Positions 1 through 10,982 are shown, counted from the stretch's first letter. The stretch: DNA of 64,000 nt from Methylophaga sp. (GCF_009711715.1 NZ_VENF01000009.1:62001-126000); one strand, 5' to 3'. Notes: generated by a model from the letters alone, not told the origin. Numbers and translations: made by a program.

Positions 1-1
1 C

Positions 2-355
<354 letters not shown>

Positions 356-367
356 CTGAAACAACAG

Positions 368-390
368 ATCTATCCGCAGATCAGATAGAT
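368..390. other. Small stem-loop between convergent hemF and prfA
   Basis: ATCTATC (368-374) and GATAGAT (384-390) form a 7-bp stem with a 9-nt loop in the 144-bp gap between the two stop codons. No T tract follows on either strand, so it is a weak terminator candidate at best. Confidence 0.3.
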
Positions 391-499
391 TATTCGGCTG
401 GAAAAAAATCAGGCTATAAGCATGTGCACACCTCAGTAATGAGTGAACCTGAGCTTCATTTTTAATCAGCGGTCATCTGTGCAATCCGCGGGTGTGGAT

Positions 500-1588
500 T
501 CACGAGTCTCCCGCCAGCAATGCCAGCTGATCGGCCTGATATTCGTTGATCAACGGCTCAATCACCTGATCCAGATCACCTGCCATAATTTCATTCAGCT
601 TGTAGAGCGTCAAATTAATCCGATGGTCGGTAATCCGGCCCTGTGGATAGTTATAGGTCCGGATCCGCTCACTGCGATCGCCGCTGCCGACCAGAGATTT
701 ACGGGTCTGGGCCTGTTCGGCTTCCTGCTTCTGCACCTGTTCGGCCATAATCCGGGATTGCAGTACAGACATCGCTTTAGCGCGGTTTTTATGCTGCGAG
801 CGTTCTTCCTGACATTCGACCACGATACCGGTCGGAATATGAGTGATGCGGATAGCCGAATCGGTTTTGTTTACGTGCTGACCACCGGCACCGGATGCGC
901 GAAAAGTATCGACGCGAATATCGGCCGGGTTGATATCAACTTCGTCGATCTCGTCGACTTCTGGCAGGATCGCAACGGTACAGGCAGAAGTATGAATTCG
1001 GCCCTGAGACTCGGTTTCCGGTACCCGCTGAACCCGATGTGCGCCGGATTCGAATTTCAGTCGTGAATAAGCGCCTTCCCCAACGATACGGCAGATAATT
1101 TCCTTGTAACCGCCGTGTTCTCCTTCCTGGGCATTGATGACTTCCACTTTCCAGCGGCGTAATTCGGCGTAGCGGCTATACATCCGGAACAGATCACCAG
1201 AGAAAATGGCGGCTTCGTCACCACCGGTACCGGCACGGATTTCCAGATAGATATTGCGCTGATCATTAGGATCTTTCGGCAGCAGGAGTTTTTGCAGCGT
1301 CAGTTCCAGCTCGTCCAGCTTGTCTTCAGCCCGGGCCAGTTCCTCTTTGGCCATTTCCCGCATCTCGGCATCATCTTCTTCCAGCATCAGGCGGGCATCA
1401 TCCATGTCAGATAATGTGTCGCGATATGCATTGAAATTGCTGACAACAGGCTCTAACTGTGCGTATTCCTGCGATAAACTGCGAAACTTGTTCTGATTCG
1501 CCATGGTGTCCGGTTCGGCCAGCAGGCCGGCGATTTCTTCATGACGATCGACAAGGGATTCCAGTTTCTGCTTGATCGACTGTTTCAC
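500..1588 (-). CDS. prfA: Peptide chain release factor 1
   Basis: RF1 recognises UAA and UAG stop codons and triggers peptide release on the ribosome. The 362-residue length is normal. The universal GGQ motif lies at about residues 235-237 ([15 protein letters not shown]). The RF1-type tripeptide anticodon PxT reads P-E-T at about 190-192, just before SQGRIHTSA. The start codon overlaps the hemA stop by 4 bp, so the two are translationally coupled as in many Gammaproteobacteria. The usual next gene, prmC, which methylates the GGQ glutamine, does not follow; hemF converges instead. Confidence 0.97.
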   Translation of the reverse strand: MKQSIKQKLESLVDRHEEIAGLLAEPDTMANQNKFRSLSQEYAQLEPVVSNFNAYRDTLSDMDDARLMLEEDDAEMREMAKEELARAEDKLDELELTLQKLLLPKDPNDQRNIYLEIRAGTGGDEAAIFSGDLFRMYSRYAELRRWKVEVINAQEGEHGGYKEIICRIVGEGAYSRLKFESGAHRVQRVPETESQGRIHTSACTVAILPEVDEIDEVDINPADIRVDTFRASGAGGQHVNKTDSAIRITHIPTGIVVECQEERSQHKNRAKAMSVLQSRIMAEQVQKQEAEQAQTRKSLVGSGDRSERIRTYNYPQGRITDHRINLTLYKLNEIMAGDLDQVIEPLINEYQADQLALLAGDS

Positions 1589-2844
1589 TTTTTATCCTTG
1601 ATATTAAACAGACGCCGGGCTGAGTCCAGCAACTGGCCGTCTTCATCAAAACCGGACAGACGAAGCTGCCGGCTGGGTTCATGCAATAAACGATTCGTCA
1701 GACTGCGGGCCAGTTCGGTCATCACCTGCTCTGGTGGCAGCCCTTGTTCCAACTGTCGCAGTGCTTTTTCAAGTGAATGTTTACTTATCTCTTCCGCCCC
1801 ATCTCGTATGGCACGGATGACAGGAACAGCATCCTGTGTACGCAGCCAGGCGAGGAAATGATCCACCTGACTGTCGATGATTTCTTCCGCCTGCAGCGCC
1901 GCATCACGACGTGATTGCAGGTTTTCTTCAATAATATCCCGGAGGTCATCGACACAGTAGAGGTAGATATCTTCCAGTTGTCCGACCTCAGCTTCGATGT
2001 CACGGGGTACGGCGATATCGACCATAAAGATGGGTTTGCGCTTACGCTGCTTCAGCGCGCGTTCTACCGCACCTTTCCCCAGAATGGGTAACTGGCTGGC
2101 AGTGGAGCTGATCACAATATCGGCTTCGGCAAGGTGCGCCGGCAACTCGCTCAGGCTGATGGCATAGCCATCGACCTGAATGGCCAGGTTGTGTGCTCTT
2201 TCCACGGTGCGGTTGGCAATAATCAAGCGTTGGATGCCATTATCATGTAAGTGGCGGGCAGCCAGTTCAATCGTGTCACCGGCACCGATCAGCAGTGCGG
2301 TTGATTCGGCGAGATCACTGAAGATCTGTTTGGCCAGACTGACGGCAGCGAAGGCCACCGAGACCGGACTGTTTCCAATTGCCGTATCGGTGCGCACCTG
2401 CTTGGCAACGGCAAAGGCATGCTGGAACAGTCTGCCGAGAGATTTGCCCAGGGTTTTGGCGTTGAGAGACTGACTGTAGGCGTCTTTGAGTTGCCCCAGA
2501 ATTTGAGGTTCACCCAGCACCATTGAGTCGAGGCCGCAGGCCACCCGCAAAAGATGACGAATCGCGCCATCACCCTGGTAGTGGTAGAGATAGGGCGTGA
2601 TGGTCTCACTATCCAGTTGGTGGAAGTCATGCAACCAAGCCAGGATCTCATTGTCTGAATCGACATCAAGACAGCAGTAAATTTCGGTCCGGTTGCAGGT
2701 GGACAAAATCACGACTTCCAGCACAGATTCCTGTTCATGCAGAGCAGACAATGCGCGGGGTAATACACTCGCATCAAAAGCAAACAGCTCGCGGATATGC
2801 ACGGGTGCTGTGTTGTGGTTAATGCCGTAGGTAACAAGATGCAT
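1585..2844 (-). CDS. hemA: Glutamyl-tRNA reductase
   Basis: HemA reduces glutamyl-tRNA(Glu) to glutamate-1-semialdehyde with NADPH, the committed step of C5-pathway tetrapyrrole synthesis. The catalytic cysteine is C50 in the STCNRTE motif. The NADPH-binding domain (LLIGAGDT, about residue 185) and the C-terminal dimerisation domain follow. At 419 residues it is full length. It is transcribed away from lbcA, with prfA immediately downstream in overlap. HemA abundance is classically controlled by haem-dependent proteolysis of its N-terminus, which cannot be judged from DNA. Confidence 0.97.
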   Translation of the reverse strand: MHLVTYGINHNTAPVHIRELFAFDASVLPRALSALHEQESVLEVVILSTCNRTEIYCCLDVDSDNEILAWLHDFHQLDSETITPYLYHYQGDGAIRHLLRVACGLDSMVLGEPQILGQLKDAYSQSLNAKTLGKSLGRLFQHAFAVAKQVRTDTAIGNSPVSVAFAAVSLAKQIFSDLAESTALLIGAGDTIELAARHLHDNGIQRLIIANRTVERAHNLAIQVDGYAISLSELPAHLAEADIVISSTASQLPILGKGAVERALKQRKRKPIFMVDIAVPRDIEAEVGQLEDIYLYCVDDLRDIIEENLQSRRDAALQAEEIIDSQVDHFLAWLRTQDAVPVIRAIRDGAEEISKHSLEKALRQLEQGLPPEQVMTELARSLTNRLLHEPSRQLRLSGFDEDGQLLDSARRLFNIKDKK

Positions 2845-2959
2845 ATTGGGAAAAAGTCGTAATTAAATGCTGGTAAACTCTACAGCCGTTGTTGAATCGT
2901 TTTTATTGGACAAATCAATACACCATTCTATCAAAATCAAACGGGCAGGTCGTTTTAAT

Positions 2960-4750
2960 ATGGATTTGATGCAATCTTTTTTGCGGGGAGCCGGGCAGCG
3001 CCTCAAACATGCCGGTCTTATAGGCATGCCTCTGTTTCTGCTTGCCTGTGCCTCGACCCCGGCACAACAGGCCGGAGCGCCGGAGGCTGGACCTGCTGAA
3101 AACAAGATGGAAACCGTCGCCACCGAAACGGACGCCAAACCCGAGCAGCCCAAACAATACATGCCTTTATCGCCGGAGCTGATGTATTACATTCTCTCTG
3201 CTGAGGTAGCGGGTCAGCGTGGTCAGATCGGTATCGCCGTTGATCTCTATCAGCGTGCGGCGGAAATGGTCGAGTCACCGGCCCTCGCCAGCCGCAGTGC
3301 CCAGGTTGCGAGTTTGTCGCGAGACCAGCAGCGAATCAATGATGCGCTGGAACGCTGGATTGAAGTCGACCCCAATGATGCGGATGTTTACATCATGCAG
3401 GCGCCCTTCCTGATGCTGAAAGACAACTATCAGGGTGCGGTAAACGCCGTCAACAAAGCCCTCGAATTGGCACCGGACAAAAAGAAAACTTATTTGATCC
3501 GTGTTTCCGAAAACCTGGCCGAAGTGGCCGAGCCGGATGAAGCGCTCAATATGCTCAAGCAGCTCGACAGCTATCAGCAGAATGACCCGGCTGCCCGTTT
3601 TGCCTATGCCCGTATGGCGTTTTTTTACAAACGCTACGAAGAAACTCTGAACAAACTTGCGCCGCTATTGGAAGCGGATCCGGATAATGAAGATTATCTG
3701 GTGCTCAAAGCCGATACCCTGCAGCGTATGGGACGTTCGGAAGAAGCCCTGAAGCTGATTGCCAAAGCGGCCAAAAAGGATGACGCCAGTCAGGATCTGC
3801 GATTTACATACGGTAAACTGCTTGGCGAGAATGGCGAGACCGAACAGGCGCACGAGGTTTTTGAAACTATTCTGGCCGATGACCCAGATAACCGCGATGC
3901 CCTGTTTGCGCTCGGTCTTCTGGCACTGGAAGACAAAGATGGTCAGCTTGCCAAATCCTATTTCAGTGAGTTGCTTAAACTCGGTGACCCGACTTATCAG
4001 GCCTCCTATTTTATGGGCCTGGCTGAGGAAATGAACGGCAATATCGATGCAGCCCTGGTCTGGTTTGCTTCGGTGCCGGTACAAAGTAACCGTTTCGATG
4101 TGGCTCAGAGCAACTACATCAAACTGTTGATTGAGCGTGGCGAGCTTGCCAAGGCCCGGGTGCACCTGGCGCAGTTGCGAGAAGAGTTGCCCCAGCAGGC
4201 CCTGCAGTATTACCTGTTCGAAGCCAGCTTATTGCGTGAACAGGGACAAAGTCAGGCGGCTTTTGATTTGTTGTCGGAAGCAATCAAGCGCTATCCACAG
4301 AGTGAAGACCTGCGCTACAGCCGTGCCATGATTGCAGAGTCTTTGGACAAGCTGGATGTGCTTGAAGCGGATTTGCGTTGGATTCTGGAGCGCGATCCGA
4401 ACAATGCACAGGCTTTAAACGCCTTGGGCTACACCCTGACGGATCGGACTGAACGCCACCAGGAAGCATTGGACATGATCACCCGCGCGCTGGAACTGAA
4501 ACCGGGTGATCCTTTCTATCTCGACAGTCTGGGCTGGGTGTATTACCGTCTCGGCGATCTGGAGAAGGCAGAAAAATATCTGCGTGAAGCCATGAATGTT
4601 CAACCCGATGTCGAGTTTATCGCGCATTTGGGCGAAGTACTGTGGGAACGCGGTAAGAAACAGGAAGCCAGACAAATCTGGCAGAAAGGTCTGGAAAAAG
4701 ACGCTGATAATCAACTGCTGCGGGACACCATGCGCAGGTTCGGCTTATGA
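2960..4750 (+). CDS. lbcA: TPR-repeat outer-membrane lipoprotein, LbcA-like
   Basis: The frame is open from 2867, but the ATG at 2960 fits better. It has an AGGT element about 10 nt upstream and gives a clean lipoprotein signal ending in LLAC, with the modified Cys at residue 30. The mature part is a long run of tetratricopeptide repeats, with motifs such as ALELKPGDPFYLDSLGWVYYRLGD near the C-terminus. The position, divergent from hemA and followed by lolB and ispE, matches Pseudomonas aeruginosa PA4667. That protein (LbcA) is the lipoprotein partner that activates the periplasmic protease CtpA. Family and location are clear; partnership with a CtpA homologue is inferred, since no ctpA is in the window. 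Confidence 0.8.
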   Translation: MDLMQSFLRGAGQRLKHAGLIGMPLFLLACASTPAQQAGAPEAGPAENKMETVATETDAKPEQPKQYMPLSPELMYYILSAEVAGQRGQIGIAVDLYQRAAEMVESPALASRSAQVASLSRDQQRINDALERWIEVDPNDADVYIMQAPFLMLKDNYQGAVNAVNKALELAPDKKKTYLIRVSENLAEVAEPDEALNMLKQLDSYQQNDPAARFAYARMAFFYKRYEETLNKLAPLLEADPDNEDYLVLKADTLQRMGRSEEALKLIAKAAKKDDASQDLRFTYGKLLGENGETEQAHEVFETILADDPDNRDALFALGLLALEDKDGQLAKSYFSELLKLGDPTYQASYFMGLAEEMNGNIDAALVWFASVPVQSNRFDVAQSNYIKLLIERGELAKARVHLAQLREELPQQALQYYLFEASLLREQGQSQAAFDLLSEAIKRYPQSEDLRYSRAMIAESLDKLDVLEADLRWILERDPNNAQALNALGYTLTDRTERHQEALDMITRALELKPGDPFYLDSLGWVYYRLGDLEKAEKYLREAMNVQPDVEFIAHLGEVLWERGKKQEARQIWQKGLEKDADNQLLRDTMRRFGL

Positions 4751-5346
4751 GGCAACTGCTCAGTCTGACATTGATTCTGATGTTGACTGGCTGTGCCCCG
4801 CTGTGGCAATCCAAGCCGGCGCAGGACCCTGAACAGTTGTGGCAGCAACGCCAGGTTCAACAGGCAGCGCTGACTGCGTGGGCTTTTAAAGGCCGCACGG
4901 CGATTGTTCAGGGCCGGGAAGGCTGGAATGCCGGCATTCAGTGGCAGGAGCAGGGGCAGCAATTTCACATCAAGTTATCCGGTCCGTTCTCGCAGGGTGG
5001 CGTTGAGCTGGACGGCAATGCTGAGACCGTGACACTGACGCTGGATGATGGTGAAACTTTGTCTGCGCGAACACCGGAACAGCTTCTGGCGGAAGCGATG
5101 GGCTGGTTATTACCGGTCAGTGCATTGCGTGACTGGGTCCGCGGTGTGCCCTACTCCAAGCTGCCGGTTGACAGTAAACAGCTGGACGCCCAGGGGCGTT
5201 TGACCAAGTTGGAACAGGCCGGCTGGCAAATTGAGTTTCTACGCTACATGCCGTTTAAAGATACCTCGATGCCGGAAAAAGTGTTTATGAAACATGCGGA
5301 GATGAGTGTGCGCCTGGTGGTATCTGACTGGAGTATTCCCAAGTGA
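4747..5346 (+). CDS. lolB: Outer-membrane lipoprotein receptor LolB
   Basis: LolB accepts lipoproteins from the periplasmic carrier LolA and inserts them into the inner leaflet of the outer membrane. The product is 199 residues with a lipoprotein signal ending LTGC (Cys at residue 16). It then shows the LolB pattern of W-F-GR, a [13 protein letters not shown] strand and a [15 protein letters not shown] motif. The ATG overlaps the lbcA stop by 4 bp, and its own stop overlaps ispE, so the three are one coupled transcript. Synteny with Pseudomonas lolB-ispE-prs supports the call. Confidence 0.94.
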   Translation: MRQLLSLTLILMLTGCAPLWQSKPAQDPEQLWQQRQVQQAALTAWAFKGRTAIVQGREGWNAGIQWQEQGQQFHIKLSGPFSQGGVELDGNAETVTLTLDDGETLSARTPEQLLAEAMGWLLPVSALRDWVRGVPYSKLPVDSKQLDAQGRLTKLEQAGWQIEFLRYMPFKDTSMPEKVFMKHAEMSVRLVVSDWSIPK

Positions 5347-6203
5347 TCAGCTGGCCGGCCCCGGCCAAGCTGAATCTGTTTCTGCATATCACCGGCCGTC
5401 GGCCAGACGGTTATCACGAGCTGCAGACCGCGTTTCAGTTTCTTGATTACGGTGATGAACTGCAATTTGAAATCACCGATAGTCCGGAGATTAAACTCAG
5501 CCAATCCATTGCCGGTGTGGCAGATGAGGATAATCTCATTGTTCGTGCTGCGCGTCTGCTCCAGCAGCATACGGGTTGCCGGAAAGGCGCTATTATCCAT
5601 GTAGACAAACAGCTGCCGATGGGGGGCGGTCTGGGCGGCGGCAGTTCCAATGCCGCAACCACGCTGGTTGCGCTGAACTATCTTTGGCAATGTGCTGTCA
5701 GTGATTCTGAATTGGCGCAACTGGGACTCGAACTGGGCGCAGATGTACCGATTTTTATTGCCGGGTTTGCGGCCTGGGCCGAAGGAGTGGGAGAGAAGTT
5801 GACGCCGATAAACCCCGAAGAATCTTGGTTTGTTGTGGTTAAGCCCGATTGTCATGTGTCCACGGCTGAAATATTTTCATCGACGGAATTGACACGGGAC
5901 TGCGAACCCATCACAATATCGCGCTTCCTTTCAGGGGAAGGCAGCAATGTCTGCGAAGGGGTAGTAAAAAAACGCTACCCGGCAGTTGCAAATGCGCTGA
6001 ATTGGTTGGCACAATACGCGTCGCCAAGGATGACTGGAACAGGCGCTTGCATATTCGCTGATTTTGATAATCAGCAGCAGGCGCAAAAAGTAGTGGAAAA
6101 CCTGCCTTCCAACTGGCAGGGGTTTGTGGCCAAAGGCACTAACCGGTCGCCACTCACTGCATTAGCTTCGACATTAAATGAGTCGAATGCGACTGCAAGA
6201 TGA
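5343..6203 (+). CDS. ispE: 4-diphosphocytidyl-2-C-methyl-D-erythritol kinase
   Basis: IspE phosphorylates CDP-methylerythritol, the fourth step of the MEP isoprenoid pathway. This GHMP kinase has the N-terminal [25 protein letters not shown] signature split around residues 4-29. Its ATP-binding glycine loop is [15 protein letters not shown] at about residue 91, and there is a C-terminal MTGTGAC motif. The length (286 aa) is normal. It starts as GTG or ATG-like overlap inside the lolB stop region. Its 3' end probably carries the promoter for tRNA-Gln. Confidence 0.96.
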   Translation: MISWPAPAKLNLFLHITGRRPDGYHELQTAFQFLDYGDELQFEITDSPEIKLSQSIAGVADEDNLIVRAARLLQQHTGCRKGAIIHVDKQLPMGGGLGGGSSNAATTLVALNYLWQCAVSDSELAQLGLELGADVPIFIAGFAAWAEGVGEKLTPINPEESWFVVVKPDCHVSTAEIFSSTELTRDCEPITISRFLSGEGSNVCEGVVKKRYPAVANALNWLAQYASPRMTGTGACIFADFDNQQQAQKVVENLPSNWQGFVAKGTNRSPLTALASTLNESNATAR

Positions 6204-6209
6204 TAGAAT
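6183..6209 (+). promoter_or_regulatory. Possible promoter for tRNA-Gln
   Basis: TAGAAT (6204-6209), preceded by TGA, sits 13 bases before the mature tRNA-Gln end at the very end of ispE. It makes a good -10 element. The -35 region is poor (TCGAAT-like). A transcript start near 6216 would fit. The tRNA may instead be processed from the lbcA operon transcript. Confidence 0.35.
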
Positions 6210-6222
6210 GATTTTTTACAGT

Positions 6223-6297
6223 TGGGGTATCGCCAAGCGGTAAGGCACTGGGTTTTGATCCCAGCATTCCCAGGTTCGAATCCTGGTACCCCAGCCA
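6223..6297 (+). tRNA. tRNA-Gln (anticodon TTG)
   Basis: The cloverleaf folds with acceptor TGGGGTA pairing TACCCCA. The anticodon stem CTGGG/CCCAG closes the loop TTTTGAT, giving anticodon TTG. The T arm contains GGTTCGAATCC, and CCA is encoded at the end. It lies between ispE and prs, the same place as in Pseudomonas, and only 39 bp before prs, so it probably shares a transcript with prs. Confidence 0.97.
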
Positions 6298-6336
6298 CTT
6301 TCTTTTGTTTTTTAACAGAAACTCGGCGCCACTACC

Positions 6337-7323
6337 GTGACACAAAACCGACTTCTCCAGTTACAGCAACGCACTGCCGATACCCGCATGATGGTGTTTA
6401 CCGGCAATGCCAACCGCAAACTGGCTCAGAACATTGCTAATTTCCTCAGCATCTCCATCGGCAAAGCCACCGTTGAAAAATTCAGCGATGGTGAAATCAT
6501 GGTTGAGATTCTCGATAACGTCCGCGGTAAGGACGTCTTTATCGTGCAACCTACCTGCATGCCCACTAACGATAATCTGATGGAACTGATGGTCATGACC
6601 GACGCGATTCGTCGTGCCTCGGCCAAGCGCATCACTCTGGTTGTTCCTTACTTCGGTTATTCACGTCAGGATCGACGTCCGCGTTCCGCCCGTGTGGCGA
6701 TTACCGCCAAAGTCGTGGCCAATATGCTGACCGGTGTCGGTGCCGATCGTGTGCTGACAGTCGATCTGCACGCCGACCAGATTCAGGGCTTTTTCGACTG
6801 CCCTGTTGATAATGTCTACGCCTCGCCAGTGCTGCTGGGGGATATCTGGAAACACAAATATCAGGATCTGGTGGTGGTTTCGCCTGACGTCGGTGGTGTG
6901 GTCCGTGCCCGTGCACTGGCAAAACATCTGGACGTGGAACTGGCGATTATCGACAAGCGTCGCCCGCGTGCCAATGAAGCCAAAGTGATGAACATCATCG
7001 GCGACGTCAATAACCGCGTCTGTGTGTTGATTGACGATATGGTTGATACTGCGGGCACGCTCTGCGCTGCTGCCGCTGCACTGAAAGAACACGGTGCCAA
7101 AAAAGTCGTGGCCTATTCAACCCATCCGGTCTTATCCGGCCCGGCCATTGATAATATTTCCAACTCGGTGTTGGACGAAGTGGTAGTGACTGACACCATT
7201 CCTTTACAGCCCCACGCCGAGGCTTGTGACAAAATTCGCGTGCTCAGTATTGCTGAAATGCTGGCCGAAGCGATGTACAGAATTAGTAACGAGGAGTCTG
7301 TCAGCTCCCTGTATATGGATTAG
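6337..7323 (+). CDS. prs: Ribose-phosphate pyrophosphokinase (PRPP synthetase)
   Basis: Prs makes PRPP from ribose 5-phosphate and ATP, feeding purine, pyrimidine, histidine and tryptophan synthesis. Class I features are present: the [14 protein letters not shown] region, the [11 protein letters not shown] segment, and the PRPP loop [13 protein letters not shown] near residue 229. The frame opens with GTG at 6337 (328 aa). ATG codons at 6388 and 6391 give about 311 aa, closer to the family's usual 313-315, and begin MMVFTGNAN as in other Prs proteins. Neither start has a strong ribosome site, so the true start is unsettled. Confidence 0.96.
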   Translation: MTQNRLLQLQQRTADTRMMVFTGNANRKLAQNIANFLSISIGKATVEKFSDGEIMVEILDNVRGKDVFIVQPTCMPTNDNLMELMVMTDAIRRASAKRITLVVPYFGYSRQDRRPRSARVAITAKVVANMLTGVGADRVLTVDLHADQIQGFFDCPVDNVYASPVLLGDIWKHKYQDLVVVSPDVGGVVRARALAKHLDVELAIIDKRRPRANEAKVMNIIGDVNNRVCVLIDDMVDTAGTLCAAAAALKEHGAKKVVAYSTHPVLSGPAIDNISNSVLDEVVVTDTIPLQPHAEACDKIRVLSIAEMLAEAMYRISNEESVSSLYMD

Positions 7324-7341
7324 CCGGTATAATAACCGGCT
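7322..7341 (+). other. Stem-loop at the end of prs
   Basis: AGCCGGT and ACCGGCT form a perfect 7-bp stem with a 6-nt loop, starting inside the prs stop codon. No T run follows, so it is more likely an mRNA-end stabiliser than a terminator. A real terminator lies 40 bp further on. Confidence 0.4.
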
Positions 7342-7378
7342 TATTACGTGCCGAACCTGGTCGCGGGGGAGGCGATTG

Positions 7379-7399
7379 CCGCCGTGAGGCGGTTTTTTT
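7379..7399 (+). terminator. Rho-independent terminator between prs and rplY
   Basis: CCGCC-GTGA-GGCGG is followed by seven T residues. It ends the prs transcript 34 bp before the rplY start, or works as an attenuator for rplY. Confidence 0.75.
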
Positions 7400-7433
7400 G
7401 ATGAACTGATGTTCATACATTTTGGAGAATAAA

Positions 7434-8132
7434 ATGGAAAACTTGTTTGAAGTACATGCCGAAGCACGTACTGATGAGGGGAAAGGTGCGAGCCGCCGCC
7501 TTCGTCATGCGGGCAAATTCCCGGCAGTGGTTTATGGTGCGGATAAAGATCCGGTTTCTATCACGCTGGATCACAACCAGTTCCTGCGTCACCTGGATGA
7601 AGAAGCATTCTATGCACACATCCTGACGCTGACAGTGGATGGTAAGAAAGATCAGGTGGTGCTGAAAGATCTGCAACGTCACCCTGCCAACGACAACAAA
7701 ATTCTGCACGCTGACTTCCTGCGTGTTGATGCCAAGCATGAAATGACCATGACCGTGCCGATTCACTTTATCGGTGAAGATGTCGCGCCTGGCGTGAAAG
7801 AAGGTGGTCAGGTTTCTCACATGATGACTGAAGTTGATGTTGCCTGCCTGCCACAGGATCTGCCTGAGTATATTGAGGCAGACATTTCCAAACTGGGTAT
7901 GGACGAAAGCTTGCATCTATCTGAACTGACTGTGCCTAAAGGTGTGAGCCTGACTGCGCTGACGCATCACCAGGAAGAAGAACTGGAAGAAGGCGAACGT
8001 TCTGCTTACGACCAGGCTGTTGCGAGCATTCATATGCCACGCGTACAGGAAGTTGAAGAAGACGAAGAAGCGACTGAAGCGTCTGTCGATGAAGAAGGAA
8101 ACGGCAGCGACGAAGAAGCGACTGAAGAGTAA
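7434..8132 (+). CDS. rplY: 50S ribosomal protein L25 (long Ctc type)
   Basis: L25 binds 5S rRNA in the large ribosomal subunit. This is the long two-domain Ctc/TL5 form (232 aa). The N-terminal 5S-binding domain has the pattern R-EGKGASRRLR-AGKFPAVVYG, and a C-terminal beta domain contains VPIHFIGEDVAPGVKEGG. The last 35 or so residues form a very acidic Glu/Asp tail. I chose ATG 7434 because GGAG lies 7 nt upstream; the in-frame TTG at 7422 lies before that site. Its position between prs and pth matches Pseudomonas. Confidence 0.95.
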   Translation: MENLFEVHAEARTDEGKGASRRLRHAGKFPAVVYGADKDPVSITLDHNQFLRHLDEEAFYAHILTLTVDGKKDQVVLKDLQRHPANDNKILHADFLRVDAKHEMTMTVPIHFIGEDVAPGVKEGGQVSHMMTEVDVACLPQDLPEYIEADISKLGMDESLHLSELTVPKGVSLTALTHHQEEELEEGERSAYDQAVASIHMPRVQEVEEDEEATEASVDEEGNGSDEEATEE

Positions 8133-8155
8133 TCTTTATCGTCTTGGGGAGCTGA

Positions 8156-8728
8156 ATGGCTAGCTGGATTATCGCCGGACTGGGCAACCCCGGCTCCCAA
8201 TATGATGGAACCCGGCATAATGTCGGGTTCTGGCTATTGGACCAGCTCGCCCGTGATCTTGGTACCAGTTTTACGGTGCAAAAAAAGTATCACGGCGAGC
8301 TGGCTCAATGCGATCTGGGCGAGCATAAACTGTATTTGCTCAAACCCCTGACCTTCATGAATCGCAGTGGACAGTCTGTGGCACCACTGGCCAATTTTTT
8401 CAAAATTCCCCTGCAAAATATCCTGGTGATCCATGATGAACTGGATCTGCCGCCCGGCACGGTCCGTCTCAAGCGCGACGGTGGTCATGGCGGCCATAAT
8501 GGCCTGAGAGATATTATTGCGCAAAGCGGGGGCAAGGATTTTCTGCGTTGCCGTCTCGGCATCGGCCATCCCGGCGACAGCAGGCTGGTATCGGATTACG
8601 TGCTGAGCAAGCCCTCACCGACCGATCGCGAGGCTATCGAGATGGCCATCGAAAACATGTTAAAAATTCTGCCGGATGTCCTGTCGGGTAACCTCGACAA
8701 GGCCATGAACTGGCTGCACTCTCAATAG
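8156..8728 (+). CDS. pth: Peptidyl-tRNA hydrolase
   Basis: Pth releases peptides from prematurely dropped peptidyl-tRNA so the tRNA can be reused. The protein is 190 aa. The N-terminal GLGNPGSQYDGTRHNVGF carries the catalytic histidine (RHN, about residue 22). The family motifs KPLTFMNRSGQSV, IHDELDLPPG and GGHGGHNGLRDI follow in order. It begins 23 bp after rplY and ends 8 bp before ychF, so the three probably form one translation-related operon. Confidence 0.97.
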   Translation: MASWIIAGLGNPGSQYDGTRHNVGFWLLDQLARDLGTSFTVQKKYHGELAQCDLGEHKLYLLKPLTFMNRSGQSVAPLANFFKIPLQNILVIHDELDLPPGTVRLKRDGGHGGHNGLRDIIAQSGGKDFLRCRLGIGHPGDSRLVSDYVLSKPSPTDREAIEMAIENMLKILPDVLSGNLDKAMNWLHSQ

Positions 8729-8736
8729 GATAAGTT

Positions 8737-9828
8737 ATGGGATTCAAATGCGGTATCGTCGGTTTACCCAATGTTGGTAAGTCCACTCTGTTTAATGCAT
8801 TGACTGAAGCCGGCATTGATGCCCAGAACTATCCTTTCTGCACTATCGAGCCCAATGTCGGTATCGTGCCGGTGCCGGATCCACGGATGGATAAACTGGC
8901 CGCGATTGTCAGTCCGGAGCGGGTGATGCCGACCACGATGGAGTTTGTTGATATCGCCGGACTGGTTGAAGGTGCCTCCAAGGGGGAAGGTCTCGGCAAC
9001 AAGTTCCTCGCCAATATCCGCGAAACCGACGCGATTGCCCATGTGGTCCGCTGTTTCGAGGACGAGAATGTCGTGCATGTCACCGGTAAGGTATCGCCAC
9101 TGGATGATATCGAAGTGATTAATACCGAGCTGGCGTTGGCTGATCTGGAAAGCGTGGAAAAAGCGATTAGCAAAGCCACCCGTGATGCGAAAAGCGGCGA
9201 CAAAGCTGCCAAGGCACGAGTGGAATTGCTGACTGCCATGCGTGATCATCTGGATAGTGGTCAGCCGGTTCGGGCTATGGGTCTGGATAAAGATCAGCGG
9301 CTGATGATTCGTGATTTGCAGTTACTGACCGGTAAACCCACCATGTATATTGCGAATGTGTCCGAAGACGGCTTTGAAAATAATCCGGCGCTGGAAGCGG
9401 TGCAGAAACTGGCAGAGCAGGAAAATGCGATTGTGGTGCCGATTTGCGCCGCGATTGAGGCTGAGATTGCCGATTTGGAAGAGGATGAAAAAGCCGACTT
9501 CCTGGCAGAACTGGGCCAGGAAGAACCGGGTCTGAATCGTGTGATTCGCAGCGGTTATCAACTATTGGGCCTGCATACCTACTTCACTGCCGGCGTCAAA
9601 GAAGTGCGCGCCTGGACCGTGAAACTGGGCGCCACGGCACCAGAGGGCGCTGGCGTGATCCACACCGATTTTCAGAAAGGCTTTATCCGCGCTGAAGTTG
9701 TCAGCTATGATGATTTTGTCGCCTACAACGGCGAACAAGGGGCCAAGGATGCCGGTAAATGGCGCCTGGAAGGCAAGGACTACGTCATACATGATGGCGA
9801 TGTGATGCACTTCCGCTTCAACGTCTAG
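8737..9828 (+). CDS. ychF: Redox-regulated ATPase/GTPase YchF (OLA1 family)
   Basis: YchF is a ribosome-associated P-loop NTPase that prefers ATP and has been linked to oxidative-stress responses. The 363 residues begin with [18 protein letters not shown] (G1 loop). [20 protein letters not shown] provides the G3 region, and the C-terminal TGS domain includes [27 protein letters not shown]. All are typical. It directly follows pth, the usual partner in Gammaproteobacteria. Confidence 0.96.
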   Translation: MGFKCGIVGLPNVGKSTLFNALTEAGIDAQNYPFCTIEPNVGIVPVPDPRMDKLAAIVSPERVMPTTMEFVDIAGLVEGASKGEGLGNKFLANIRETDAIAHVVRCFEDENVVHVTGKVSPLDDIEVINTELALADLESVEKAISKATRDAKSGDKAAKARVELLTAMRDHLDSGQPVRAMGLDKDQRLMIRDLQLLTGKPTMYIANVSEDGFENNPALEAVQKLAEQENAIVVPICAAIEAEIADLEEDEKADFLAELGQEEPGLNRVIRSGYQLLGLHTYFTAGVKEVRAWTVKLGATAPEGAGVIHTDFQKGFIRAEVVSYDDFVAYNGEQGAKDAGKWRLEGKDYVIHDGDVMHFRFNV

Positions 9829-9875
9829 TTAATTTGTTACGCTAAACTGGTTTTCCGTTTCAGGCAGGTACGCTT

Positions 9876-10922
9876 ATGAAAAGTCTGATTTCAGCACTGC
9901 TTGTTGCGGTGCTCGGCTGGTCCTCAGCGCTGTTTGCCAATGATGAAATAAATCAGTGTCTGATGGCACAAATGGCAACGGCCGATGATACGGTCACCGT
10001 GGGTGAGCTGCGCCAATTCTGCGAAGCGGAACAAAGCCAGGCCGACATTGAAGCGGCAGCTCCTTCTCCCGCTGAACCGGTCGGGATTGAGGTCACTGAA
10101 AATGGCGTTGAAACCGATGATGAATCGGCGATTACCCGGCGTTTATTCCTGGAAAAGAAAGAGGCACGGAATCCCTTCGTGCTGCTGCCGCATAAACCCA
10201 ACTACATCATGCTCAGTAACAATATGAGCTCGCCCAATGAAGATCCCTTCCGTGCGGCTGACCCGGATGATGACATTAACTTCCAGCCCTGGGAAACCAA
10301 GTTTCAAATCAGCCTGAAAGCTCCGGTTGTTTATGGGCTGTTTAACAACCGCGCCGATCTCTACCTGGCCTACACCAATCGTTCTTTCTGGCAGCAGTTC
10401 AACAAAGAAGGCTCAGCGCCATTCCGTGATTCCAATCATGAACCGGAAGCCTGGCTGTCTTTCCGTAACGATTATGAACTGTTTGGAATCAAAAACTCAG
10501 TAATCCGGACCGGTATCTCCCATCAGTCCAATGGTCAGTCCGGGGAATTGTCACGCAGCTGGAACCGCGTCTATGCTGACTTCATTTTTGAATATGATGA
10601 TCTTTATGTCTCGTTCAAGCCCTGGTTGCGTATTAACGAAGACCGTGAAGATGACGATAATCCGGATATCGATGAATATATGGGCAATTTCGAACTGGGC
10701 GCGCTCTATAAAATGGACCGGCACAATTTTGAAGTCATGCTCAGAAACAATCTGGATTTCGGCGAAAACTACGGTGCTATCCAATTGGGCTGGAGCTTCC
10801 CGCTCAGCGACCGGGTTCGAGGCTATGTGCAGTGGTTTAACGGTTATGGTGAAAGCCTGATCGATTATGACGCTCACAGCAACAGTATCGGTTTCGGTAT
10901 CCAACTCAGTGACTGGTTATAA
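9876..10922 (+). CDS. pldA: Outer-membrane phospholipase A (OMPLA)
   Basis: OMPLA is a 12-strand outer-membrane barrel that hydrolyses phospholipids which reach the outer leaflet, keeping membrane asymmetry. A Sec signal ends around ALFAND (residue 22). A 110-residue N-terminal extension with an acidic, poorly conserved part precedes the barrel, making it longer than E. coli PldA (289 aa). The catalytic triad is visible: H216 and S218 in HQSNG, and N230 in NRVY, with the same spacing as E. coli H142-S144-N156. Calcium-site acidic residues follow in the NEDREDDDNPD loop. Confidence 0.92.
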   Translation: MKSLISALLVAVLGWSSALFANDEINQCLMAQMATADDTVTVGELRQFCEAEQSQADIEAAAPSPAEPVGIEVTENGVETDDESAITRRLFLEKKEARNPFVLLPHKPNYIMLSNNMSSPNEDPFRAADPDDDINFQPWETKFQISLKAPVVYGLFNNRADLYLAYTNRSFWQQFNKEGSAPFRDSNHEPEAWLSFRNDYELFGIKNSVIRTGISHQSNGQSGELSRSWNRVYADFIFEYDDLYVSFKPWLRINEDREDDDNPDIDEYMGNFELGALYKMDRHNFEVMLRNNLDFGENYGAIQLGWSFPLSDRVRGYVQWFNGYGESLIDYDAHSNSIGFGIQLSDWL

Positions 10923-10937
10923 ATTTCGGTTTCAGCC

Positions 10938-10966
10938 TTGATATTTGCCGGCTGTTATCGTATTAT
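10938..10966 (+). promoter_or_regulatory. Strong stable-RNA promoter for tRNA-Met
   Basis: TTGATA and TATTAT are separated by exactly 17 bp and followed by a GC-rich discriminator (GGCGCGC). This is the layout of sigma70 promoters under stringent (ppGpp) control. The predicted start is about 8 bases before the mature tRNA. Confidence 0.8.
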
Positions 10967-10982
10967 GGCGCGCTTCTCATAC